DNA from: JBNKDD01 sp050288085
Lineage (GTDB): Bacteria > Chloroflexota > Anaerolineae > Aggregatilineales > UBA3940
NCBI GenBank assembly: GCA_050288085.1
Contig: JBNKDD010000139.1
Coordinates: 1-14,477 of the forward strand
Reading direction: 5' to 3'
Length of the DNA: 14,477 nucleotides
The notes under the pieces were generated by a model, which searched no databases, had not been told where the DNA came from, and saw only the letters and a program-made list of their open reading frames with translations. Positions 6,120 to 12,299 of the stretch are shown here, one piece after another. Each line of letters opens with the position of its first letter. The first letter of the stretch is position 1. The translations under genes and the position numbers were made by a program.

Positions 6120-6860
6120 TCAGGGTTCGACCGGCCATTCACCTTGATTCTGATCGGGGCCGGGTGTGCCTTTGATAAAGGTCACCTCGCTGAAACCCAA
6201 TGCTTTCAACAGCCCGACCATATATTGTTCACCGTTGTCCTGGGCCATACTCAGAATGCCGTCTTCGATAGCGGCTTGCAGGATGGCGGATTCCGCTTCC
6301 TGGCGGGCCAGTGTTTCCAGATCGACCTGCTGGCCGAGGACAGCCGTCTGCCGGTCGTACACGTAGGTGTTTTCATTGTTGAGCGTGGCGACGAAAATTT
6401 CGGCGGCGGGCATTGTAACGAACACCGCATCACCGGCCACCTTGATATCATTTTCGGTCATCCGGGAGAGATCGATCCCGGCGATCACCTGCCCCTGTGC
6501 AACCAGCAGCATCCGGTCTCTGAAGAGAAAACCTAATGCCCCTTCGCCACTTTCAGCGGTGATCACCTTCTCAATCGTAAAGGCGGCTGTTTCCAACCGG
6601 CTCAAGTCTCGCACCTCGCGGACAATCGTCACCGGGTCAGCAATAATGGTTGGTGTCGGGTTGATGATTTGCTGCACTTCGGTCGCGACGGCCTGTGGGA
6701 TGCGCCCCGCCTGGTCAATTGGCTGGCGGATTGCCATCAGCGTATCAATAATCAGATAGCCGACTACCCCCACGACAACGATCAATACAATCAGAACGAG
6801 GGTCGAAAGGATACGGCTTCTGCTTTTTTCAGATGGGCTGGGTGTTTCATTTTGCTCCAT
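6120..6860 (-). CDS. DUF4230 family protein with one N-terminal membrane segment
   Basis: A 246-residue protein of unknown function. Residues about 18-40 form one strongly hydrophobic helix (STLVLIVLIVVVGVVGYLII) after a short charged N-terminus. The body follows a Pro/Thr linker (NPTPTIIADP) and is probably extracytoplasmic, tethered by the helix. The core matches the DUF4230 pattern (REVRDLSRLETAAFTIEKVI near the start; LETLARQEAESAILQAA; LLKALGFSEVTF near the end). An in-frame TTG lies six codons further upstream at 6878, but the ATG at 6860 has AGGAG eight bases before it and is the better start. It is directly upstream of ligA. Family members are common in Chloroflexota and Firmicutes; no activity is established that I know of. 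Confidence 0.85.
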   Translation of the reverse strand: MEQNETPSPSEKSRSRILSTLVLIVLIVVVGVVGYLIIDTLMAIRQPIDQAGRIPQAVATEVQQIINPTPTIIADPVTIVREVRDLSRLETAAFTIEKVITAESGEGALGFLFRDRMLLVAQGQVIAGIDLSRMTENDIKVAGDAVFVTMPAAEIFVATLNNENTYVYDRQTAVLGQQVDLETLARQEAESAILQAAIEDGILSMAQDNGEQYMVGLLKALGFSEVTFIKGTPGPDQNQGEWPVEP

Positions 6861-6898
6861 GAGATCTACTCCTATCAATGGTATAAAACACTGTTGAA

Positions 6899-6907
6899 AT
6901 CATAGCA
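6899..6907 (-). promoter_or_regulatory. Possible extended -10 promoter for the DUF4230-ligA pair
   Basis: On the minus strand TGCTATGAT gives an extended -10 (TGn plus TATGAT), about 38 bases before the DUF4230 ATG. No good -35 is seen at 17 bases, which extended -10 promoters can tolerate. The palindrome CACATGTG at 6906-6913 overlaps its upstream edge. Confidence 0.3.
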
Positions 6908-6923
6908 CATGTGGTCGAAACAG

Positions 6924-6937
6924 GGAAAATGTTTTCC
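6924..6937. promoter_or_regulatory. Palindrome GGAAAA-TG-TTTTCC in the divergent promoter region
   Basis: Perfect 6-bp arms around a 2-base centre, 32 bases upstream of the plus-strand -35 and 64 bases upstream of the DUF4230 start. The size suits a dimeric regulator site. It differs from the TCACATTTGTGA pair downstream, so if it is real, a second regulator would be involved. The rest of 6861-6968 shows only the short palindrome CACATGTG at 6906-6913. Confidence 0.3.
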
Positions 6938-6968
6938 GCTGACCATTCTAAAATACCATACGCATTCG

Positions 6969-6997
6969 TTGACAATATCTCTCTTTTGATATAATAT
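6969..6997 (+). promoter_or_regulatory. Near-consensus sigma-70 promoter for the ula-like genes
   Basis: TTGACA (6969-6974) is a perfect -35. Seventeen bases later is TAATAT (6992-6997), inside a run that also offers TATAAT at 6990-6995 (15-base spacing) and at 6995-7000 (20-base spacing). Transcription should start around 7003-7007, inside the first TCACATTTGTGA palindrome. That suggests the promoter is strong and repressible. Confidence 0.75.
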
Positions 6998-7001
6998 AAT
7001 G

Positions 7002-7036
7002 TCACATTTGTGAAATAATTTCTCACATTTGTGAGA
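7002..7036. promoter_or_regulatory. Tandem operator: two TCACATTTGTGA palindromes 21 bp apart
   Basis: The 12-mer TCACATTTGTGA occurs at 7002-7013 and again at 7023-7034. The second copy extends to TCTCACA-TT-TGTGAGA (7021-7036). Centre-to-centre distance is 21 bp, two turns of B-DNA, so two dimers would bind on the same face. The first copy covers the predicted transcription start, which suits repression. The geometry is not that of a CRP site (TGTGA-N6-TCACA), since here the half-sites point inward around two bases. The regulator is not in the window and cannot be named. Confidence 0.6.
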
Positions 7037-7061
7037 TTACTAAATCCTCGTTAGGGGAAAC

Positions 7062-7928
7062 ATGGAGAACCCCACCACAAACCTCGATCAAATACCGGTC
7101 GGAATCTACGAAAAGGCTTTGCCGATCACTATGTCCTGGGAGGAACGCTTAACCACTTCGGCCCAGGCCGGTTATGACTTTGTCGAGATTGCGATTGACG
7201 ACACCGACATGCGGATCGAACGGTTGGATTGGGGGGCAGGCCAGCGTACCGCACTGCGTCAGGTCATCAACTCGACCGGTGTCCCGGTCAGATCGATGAG
7301 CCTGAGCGCTCACCGCCGTTTCCCGTTAGGGAGTCCCTCAGCCCAGATCCGCCAGCGTGCACTGGATATTTTTAAAAAGGCGATTGACTTTGCCGTTGAT
7401 ATCGGCCTGGAATTGATTTTGGTGGCCGGGTCGGACATTTATCACGAGGAAAGCACCGAACAATCGAGGGCCTATTTCCTTGATGGGCTGGCAAAAGGAT
7501 TGGAGTGGGCAAGCGCTGCGGGGATCAATCTGGCGCTCGAAAACTGGGATATCCGCGTTGACTCACTCCGCAAGGCGATGGCATATGTCAACCATTTTGA
7601 CTCCCCCCGGCTTCAAATCTACGCCGATATCGGCAACCTGACCTTTGCCGGTTATGATGTGCTGGACGAGCTGGAAGCCGCCAAAGGACATATCGCAGCT
7701 CTGCATGTCAAGGATACGATCCCCGGCCAGTTACGTTATGTTCCGCTCGGTGAAGGGAAGGTTCCTTTTGTGGCGGCGTTCAGCAAGCTGGCCGCGCTCG
7801 GTTTTCAGGAGCCGGTAGTGATCGAGTTGTGGACGGAAAAATATCCCGATGCGGTGGGGATTGTCATCGCTGCTCGCCAGTGGTTACAGGCTCACATGGA
7901 ACAAGGCTGGCAGATTGAAGTGAAATAG
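7062..7928 (+). CDS. ulaE: L-ribulose-5-phosphate 3-epimerase-like sugar phosphate epimerase (UlaE/SgbU type)
   Basis: A TIM-barrel enzyme of the xylose-isomerase-like/AP endonuclease 2 superfamily. UlaE interconverts L-xylulose 5-phosphate and L-ribulose 5-phosphate in L-ascorbate breakdown. The 288 residues carry the E. coli UlaE-type landmarks GIYEKALP (14-21), LSAHRRFPLGS (81-91), YADIGNL (187-193) and LHVKDT (214-219). Likely metal ligands are E160, D189, H215 and E255, in the order expected for the family. The ATG has AGGGG four bases upstream (7053-7057). It is the first gene after the promoter and paired operator at 6969-7036 and is followed after 60 bases by the UlaD-like gene. Substrate identity rests on similarity and context; related hexulose epimerases are an alternative. 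Confidence 0.85.
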   Translation: MENPTTNLDQIPVGIYEKALPITMSWEERLTTSAQAGYDFVEIAIDDTDMRIERLDWGAGQRTALRQVINSTGVPVRSMSLSAHRRFPLGSPSAQIRQRALDIFKKAIDFAVDIGLELILVAGSDIYHEESTEQSRAYFLDGLAKGLEWASAAGINLALENWDIRVDSLRKAMAYVNHFDSPRLQIYADIGNLTFAGYDVLDELEAAKGHIAALHVKDTIPGQLRYVPLGEGKVPFVAAFSKLAALGFQEPVVIELWTEKYPDAVGIVIAARQWLQAHMEQGWQIEVK

Positions 7929-7988
7929 ATCTCACCCCCAGATTCCTGGCCGTGAGGTACACAAAATCAATGGAGAGAAAATACAGGT

Positions 7989-8651
7989 ATGAGTTCACGA
8001 CCACAATTACAGTTGGCTTTAGACTATGCAGCGCTTCCGCCTGCAATGGCAATGGCCTATCTGGTGCACAAAGAAGTTGAAATCATCGAAATCGGTACAC
8101 CTCTCAACAAGGCGGAAGGGATGCGGGCAGTAAGCGTTATCCGTGAGCTTTGCCCTAACAACCTGATCCTGGCCGATATCAAGACCCCCGACGTTGGCGG
8201 ATTGGAAGCTAAAATGGCGTTCGATGCGGGTGCGGATTGGATGACCGTCCTCGGTGCGGCCCCGCTCGATACCGTCAAATTGGCCTGGGAAGAGGCCAAC
8301 TCAAGACCCGGCAAGGAGATGTTTATCGAACTAACCGGTATTCGGGATATTCTGGCCCGCGCTAAAGAGTGGCGCAGCATTGGCGTTGAGCACATGGTTT
8401 ATCACCGGGGGTGGGATGAGGGGAATCTCTCCCGCTCATGGGGGCAGCAAGACCTGGATACCATCCATAAACTGACCGAAATGGGCTTTAAGATATCTGT
8501 TGCGGGCGGCCTCGGTTTGGACAGCATAGCCTTCTTTAAGGATGTTGACATAGCTGTCTTTAACATTGGCCGGGCCATCCGCGAGACTCCAGATCCGGCG
8601 GCAACCGCCCGCCGCTTCCGGGAAGAAATTGATAAGTACTGGGCAGATTGA
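7989..8651 (+). CDS. ulaD: 3-keto-L-gulonate-6-phosphate decarboxylase-like protein of the OMP decarboxylase suprafamily (UlaD/HPS type)
   Basis: UlaD decarboxylates 3-keto-L-gulonate 6-phosphate to L-xylulose 5-phosphate, the substrate of the UlaE-type enzyme encoded just upstream. The 220-residue TIM barrel keeps the suprafamily residues D12, E34, D63, K65 and D68 (ADIKTPD), E114 and H139 (VYHR). Counted against E. coli UlaD from memory, Arg139 is Trp here (W142) and Thr169 is Ala (A172). Those positions help separate this activity from hexulose-6-phosphate synthase (HPS), so the substrate is not certain. The neighbour is a UlaE-type epimerase rather than the SIS-type isomerase that partners HPS, which favours the UlaD reading. 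The Shine-Dalgarno is loose (GGAG 13 bases before ATG). No UlaF or transporter is in the window. Confidence 0.8.
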   Translation: MSSRPQLQLALDYAALPPAMAMAYLVHKEVEIIEIGTPLNKAEGMRAVSVIRELCPNNLILADIKTPDVGGLEAKMAFDAGADWMTVLGAAPLDTVKLAWEEANSRPGKEMFIELTGIRDILARAKEWRSIGVEHMVYHRGWDEGNLSRSWGQQDLDTIHKLTEMGFKISVAGGLGLDSIAFFKDVDIAVFNIGRAIRETPDPAATARRFREEIDKYWAD

Positions 8652-8659
8652 TGCTGCCC
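8641..8659 (+). other. Hairpin over the ulaD stop codon
   Basis: GGGCAG (8641-8646) pairs with CTGCCC (8654-8659) around a 7-base loop that contains the TGA stop. No T-run follows, so it is not a clear terminator. The 90-base gap to the E1-alpha gene contains no convincing promoter, so readthrough from the ula-like genes into the dehydrogenase operon remains possible. Confidence 0.35.
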
Positions 8660-8741
8660 GGTGTGGAAAACGTAAAAACATGCTTATTCATATTGTATGT
8701 ATCGTAAGCGATATGACTGAGTCAGGAGGCTTTTTGACACC

Positions 8742-9704
8742 ATGACAATAGATGCAGCACTGGCTCGCCACCTGCTCATACAGATGTATGAGACGCGGGC
8801 CTTTGAAGAACAGGCAGAGAAGAGTTACATGCTGGGCAAGGTTCACGGCACGATGCACCTGTCTATCGGGCAGGAAGCGTCAGCCGTTGGATCGATCAGC
8901 ACCCTCAACCCGGATGATTACATTCTGGGGCATCACCGGGGGCATGGCCTATGCATTGCTAAAGGGGCCGATCTCAATCTGATGATGGCCGAATTCTACG
9001 GGAAGGAAGTCGGTTACTGCCGGGGACGCGGTGGGTCAATGCACATCGCCGATGTTGATGGCGGCAACCTGGGAGCCAACGGTGTAGTTGGCGGCGGCAT
9101 CCCGATGGCGGTCGGAGTCGGGATTGGCCTCAAGATGCAGCCCGGCAACCGGATTTTGCTATCCTTCTTCGGGGATGGAGCCGCCTCGACCGGGGCTTTC
9201 CACGAGTCGATGATCCTGGCTGTGTTGAACCAGGTCCCGGTGGTTTTCATCTGCGAGAACAACCAGTATGCGATGTCTTTCCCGGTTGAGCGCTGGACGA
9301 ACAGCGAGCGGCTGGCAGGTTTCGCCGAGTGCTATGGTTTGCCCGGTGAGGCCGTCGATGGGAATGATATCCTGGCGGTACGTGATGCCGTGCAGGTCGC
9401 CGTTGACCGGGCACGGAGTGGCGGCGGGCCATCGCTGATCGTGAATAACACCTATCGTTGGCGCGGGCACTCCAAGAGCGACCGCAACCGCTATCGCACC
9501 CAGGACGAAATTGATGAATGGCAGGAAAACGACCCCATTCTGCGCTTCCGTAAAGTGCTGATCAATGAGGGCATCCTGACCGACGAAGACATGGATCAGA
9601 TCAAAGACCAGGCCTATGAAGCCATCGAGGCGTCGCGAGTATTTGCCGAAAATGCCGCCGAACCGTCCGTCGATACCATCTTAGAGGGGGTGTACGCACC
9701 ATGA
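8742..9704 (+). CDS. pdhA: Pyruvate dehydrogenase-type complex, E1 component alpha subunit
   Basis: The thiamine-diphosphate half of the alpha2-beta2 E1 that decarboxylates a 2-oxoacid and passes the acyl group to lipoyl-E2. The ThDP/Mg motif runs from GDG (144-146) to NN (173-174) in FGDGAASTGAFHES...CENNQYAMS. HHRGHG (64-69), RGRGGSMH (94-101) and the loop RWRGHSKSDRNRYR are also typical. At 320 residues it is complete. AGGAGG lies 12 bases before the ATG, slightly far. The stop overlaps the next ATG (ATGA at 9701-9704), so it is coupled to E1-beta. Acetoin dehydrogenase and branched-chain homologues look very similar; pyruvate is preferred because HPr and Enzyme I, which produce pyruvate from PEP, follow in the same operon. 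Confidence 0.9.
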   Translation: MTIDAALARHLLIQMYETRAFEEQAEKSYMLGKVHGTMHLSIGQEASAVGSISTLNPDDYILGHHRGHGLCIAKGADLNLMMAEFYGKEVGYCRGRGGSMHIADVDGGNLGANGVVGGGIPMAVGVGIGLKMQPGNRILLSFFGDGAASTGAFHESMILAVLNQVPVVFICENNQYAMSFPVERWTNSERLAGFAECYGLPGEAVDGNDILAVRDAVQVAVDRARSGGGPSLIVNNTYRWRGHSKSDRNRYRTQDEIDEWQENDPILRFRKVLINEGILTDEDMDQIKDQAYEAIEASRVFAENAAEPSVDTILEGVYAP

Positions 9705-10687
9705 GAGAAATAACCTACCTTGAAGCTGTCCGCGAGGCAATGACCCAGGAGATGGAGCGCGACGAAAGCGTGTTCCTGATCGGCGAGGATGTTGGTGTTT
9801 ATGGCGGGGCCTTCCAGGTGTCTTATGGGATGCTAGACCAGTTTGGCCCGGAACGGATTATCGACACCCCGATCACCGAACTGGGAATCGCAGGTGCAGC
9901 AACCGGTGCCGCCTTGATCGGGATGCGTCCGATTGCGGAAATTATGTTCATGGACTTCACCACCCTGGCCTCTGAGCAGTTGGTTAACCAGGCCGCCAAG
10001 CTGCGGTTTATGTTCGGAGGGAAGGCCACCGTTCCGATGGTGCTGCGGACGCCCGCCGGATCGGGAACCGGTGCGGCTGAACATCACTCGCAAAGCCTGG
10101 AAAACTGGTTTGTCCATGTTCCCGGCCTGAAGGTCGTTATGCCCAGCACGCCCTACGATGTAAAGGGCCTGTTGATAGCCTCCATCCGGGACAACAACCC
10201 GGTGGTATTTGTCGAACATAAACTGCTCTATAAGACTAAAGGCGAGGTTCCCGAAGAGCCATACACCATCCCGCTTGGCAGTGCCGAGGTGAAGCGCGAG
10301 GGCCGCGACCTGACGATTATCGCTACCTCGATTATGGTTAAGAAGTCACTTGAAGCTGCGGAACAGTTAGCCGAAGAAGGGATCGAGGTTGAAGTAGTAG
10401 ACCCACGCACCTTACGCCCGCTTGACACGGATACGATTGTCAAGTCAGTAGTCAAGACCGGCAAGGTATTGATCGTTCACGAAGCGGTCAAGACCGGCGG
10501 TTATGGTGGGGAGTTGGCGGCTGTGATTGCCGAAAGCGAAGCTTTTGGTTACCTTGAAGCGCCTATCGTCCGGCTGGCAGGACTCGATCTCCCGATCCCC
10601 TACAACCGGAACTTAGAGTACAATGCCGTACCGCAGGTTGAGAATATCGTTGAAAAAGCCCGCGAGCTGGTTCAGTTGAGGGTGTGA
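9701..10687 (+). CDS. pdhB: Pyruvate dehydrogenase-type complex, E1 component beta subunit
   Basis: The 328-residue beta subunit that completes the ThDP site of E1. The N-terminal transketolase pyrimidine-binding domain shows GEDVGVYGGAF (near residue 28), DTPITELGIAGAATGAALIG and FMDFTTLASEQLVNQAAKLR. The C-terminal transketolase domain shows DLTIIATSIMV, VVDPRTLRPLD, HEAVKTGGYGGE and the end segment LDLPIPYNRNLE. All are standard for PdhB/AcoB/BkdB. It overlaps E1-alpha by four bases and is separated from E2 by one base, so the three must be co-translated in proportion. No missing or odd residues were noticed. Confidence 0.93.
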   Translation: MREITYLEAVREAMTQEMERDESVFLIGEDVGVYGGAFQVSYGMLDQFGPERIIDTPITELGIAGAATGAALIGMRPIAEIMFMDFTTLASEQLVNQAAKLRFMFGGKATVPMVLRTPAGSGTGAAEHHSQSLENWFVHVPGLKVVMPSTPYDVKGLLIASIRDNNPVVFVEHKLLYKTKGEVPEEPYTIPLGSAEVKREGRDLTIIATSIMVKKSLEAAEQLAEEGIEVEVVDPRTLRPLDTDTIVKSVVKTGKVLIVHEAVKTGGYGGELAAVIAESEAFGYLEAPIVRLAGLDLPIPYNRNLEYNAVPQVENIVEKARELVQLRV

Positions 10688-10688
10688 C

Positions 10689-12023
10689 ATGGCAACCGAA
10701 GTCATAATGCCCAAAGTGGATATGGATCAGGAGACCGGCACCGTCGTCGAATGGGTGAAACAGGACGGCGACGAGGTTAAGCAAGGTGAAATCATCCTGA
10801 TCATTGAGACGGACAAAGTCGCCATTGAAGTCGAGTCGCCGGGGACGGGGATCCTGCAAGGGATCAACGTCGAACCCGGCGACGTGGTGCCGATTGCAAC
10901 AGTGATTGCCTACATCCTTGAGCCGGGGGAAGAACTCCCGGCTGCCCAACCCGCAGCCCCGCCTGAAGCGGCTGCTGCCCCTGAACCCGCATCTTCGTCA
11001 GCACCTGCCCCGGCCTGGCCGGATGCAACCCCGGTTGCGCGGCGCATGGCCGCTGCCGAAGGGATCGACCTGGCTGCGGTCAACGGGAGCGGCGCAGATG
11101 GAAAGATCACCCGTGAGGATGTCGAACGGCATCTGAGCGGTCAGGTAGTCAGAGAGGATGGCAAGGTATACGCCAGCCCGGCTGCCCGGCGTGTAGCCCG
11201 TGAACATGGCCTTGATCTGGCATCAGTCTCCGGTAGTGGCCCGGATGGCCGTATCCAATCTGCTGATGTGCTGGCCGCTGCTGCGGCAGTTACACCGGTC
11301 GTGCCGGTCGTTTCCGGAGTCTCCACCCCTGATGCGGAGATCATCCCATTGCAGGGAATGCGGCGTACCATTGCCGAGCGGATGACGGCCAGCTACCAGA
11401 ACGCCCCCCATATCACCTTTACTTCGCGGGTTGATATGACCCAATTCAACGAAACAAGGGTACAATTAAACGAACGCGCTGAGAAGGTTGGCGGGGTACG
11501 CATCTCGGCGACAGCGATGATTGTCAAGGCGGTGGCTGCAATCCTTACCCACCACCCGTTGATGAACAGTGCGCTGCGCGGGGATGAAATCCATTTGCGC
11601 AGAGATGTTAATATAGGGGTAGCAGTAGCCCTGGAAGATGGGTTGATTGTGCCGGTTGTGAAGAATGCCGATGCTAAAGGGCTTTCACAGATCGCCGCGG
11701 AAATCAACGATCTGGCCACCCGCGCCCGTGATGGTCAACTGGCCCCAACCGATGTGAGCGATGGGACCTTTACCATTTCAAACCTGGGGCCGTTCGGCGT
11801 TGAGCAGTTTACGGCGATTATCAATCCGCCGCAGGCTGCGATCCTGGCGGTTGGGGCGACCCAACTGGAAGCTATCCCGGATGAAGACGGACAGATCTCT
11901 GCGCGCCCGATCATGCGTATGACCCTGTCAGCTGACCATCGTATAATTGATGGCGCGGTCGCTGCCCGTTATATTTCCGATCTGAAAGCAGTACTTGAAC
12001 AGCCTATGCTGCTTTTGTGGTAA
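10689..12023 (+). CDS. pdhC: Dihydrolipoamide acyltransferase (E2) with two tandem peripheral subunit-binding domains
   Basis: The 444-residue E2 core enzyme, which transfers the acyl group from lipoate to CoA. It has one lipoyl domain (about 1-80) with the lipoylated lysine K43 in ETDKVAIE. An Ala/Pro linker (about 84-110) follows. Then come two subunit-binding domains: 112-149 (TPVARRMAAAEGIDLAAVNGSG) and 161-197 (ASPAARRVAREHGLDLASVSGSG). A second Val/Pro linker leads to the catalytic domain (about 218-444) with DHRIIDG, where H417 and D421 are catalytic. Most E2s have a single binding domain, so the duplicate is unusual. GAGGG lies six bases before the ATG. The E3 gene is not in the window and must be elsewhere. 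Confidence 0.93.
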   Translation: MATEVIMPKVDMDQETGTVVEWVKQDGDEVKQGEIILIIETDKVAIEVESPGTGILQGINVEPGDVVPIATVIAYILEPGEELPAAQPAAPPEAAAAPEPASSSAPAPAWPDATPVARRMAAAEGIDLAAVNGSGADGKITREDVERHLSGQVVREDGKVYASPAARRVAREHGLDLASVSGSGPDGRIQSADVLAAAAAVTPVVPVVSGVSTPDAEIIPLQGMRRTIAERMTASYQNAPHITFTSRVDMTQFNETRVQLNERAEKVGGVRISATAMIVKAVAAILTHHPLMNSALRGDEIHLRRDVNIGVAVALEDGLIVPVVKNADAKGLSQIAAEINDLATRARDGQLAPTDVSDGTFTISNLGPFGVEQFTAIINPPQAAILAVGATQLEAIPDEDGQISARPIMRMTLSADHRIIDGAVAARYISDLKAVLEQPMLLLW

Positions 12024-12033
12024 GAGAGTGAAT

Positions 12034-12297
12034 ATGCCAGAAATTACTGTAGTCGTAGAACATGAGGTGGGATTGCATCTCCGGCCCATGAGCAAGTTCA
12101 TCCAATTGGCGCAAACATTTAGCAGTGACATACAGGTCACTCATGGTGACAAAACGGCCAATGGGAAGAGCCCGCTCAGCCTCATGACTTTAGGTGCAAA
12201 TCAGGGGGCGAAGATTACAATCAGGGCTGAGGGCGAAGATGCCGAAAACGCTTTGGCTGCGCTTGAAGAACTGGTCAAAAGTAACTTTGGAGAGTAG
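12034..12297 (+). CDS. ptsH: Phosphocarrier protein HPr
   Basis: The 87-residue PTS phosphocarrier that takes phosphate from Enzyme I at His15 and passes it to EIIA domains. VGLHLRPM (12-19) holds H15 and R17. The regulatory Ser46 lies in GKSPLSLMTLGANQGA, as in Gram-positive HPr that is phosphorylated by HPr kinase. ALEELVKSNFGE closes the fold. The open frame extends upstream into the end of the E2 gene, and an in-frame GTG (12028) is also possible, but the ATG at 12034 places His15 at its standard number. It starts ten bases after the E2 stop with a weak GAGAG site and ends two bases before ptsI. No EII gene is in the window. Confidence 0.95.
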   Translation: MPEITVVVEHEVGLHLRPMSKFIQLAQTFSSDIQVTHGDKTANGKSPLSLMTLGANQGAKITIRAEGEDAENALAALEELVKSNFGE

Positions 12298-12299
12298 TC

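Noticed and set aside
5922..6536. Plus-strand open frame of 204 codons
   Set aside because: Antisense to the start of ligA and most of the DUF4230 gene; no Shine-Dalgarno and no family features.
6861..6878. TTG start giving six extra residues on the DUF4230 protein
   Set aside because: The TTG overlaps the region just upstream of the AGGAG that fits the ATG at 6860; the extra residues add nothing to the domain.
7009..7027. CRP/FNR-type site between the two palindromes (TGTGA...TCACA)
   Set aside because: The spacing between TGTGA and TCACA is nine bases, not the six required for CRP. The two inward palindromes explain the sequence better.
8660..8741. Separate promoter for the dehydrogenase operon
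   Set aside because: Several AT-rich hexamers occur (TTGTAT at 8693, TATGAC at 8712), but the spacing is only 13 bases and neither is close to consensus, so no promoter is claimed.
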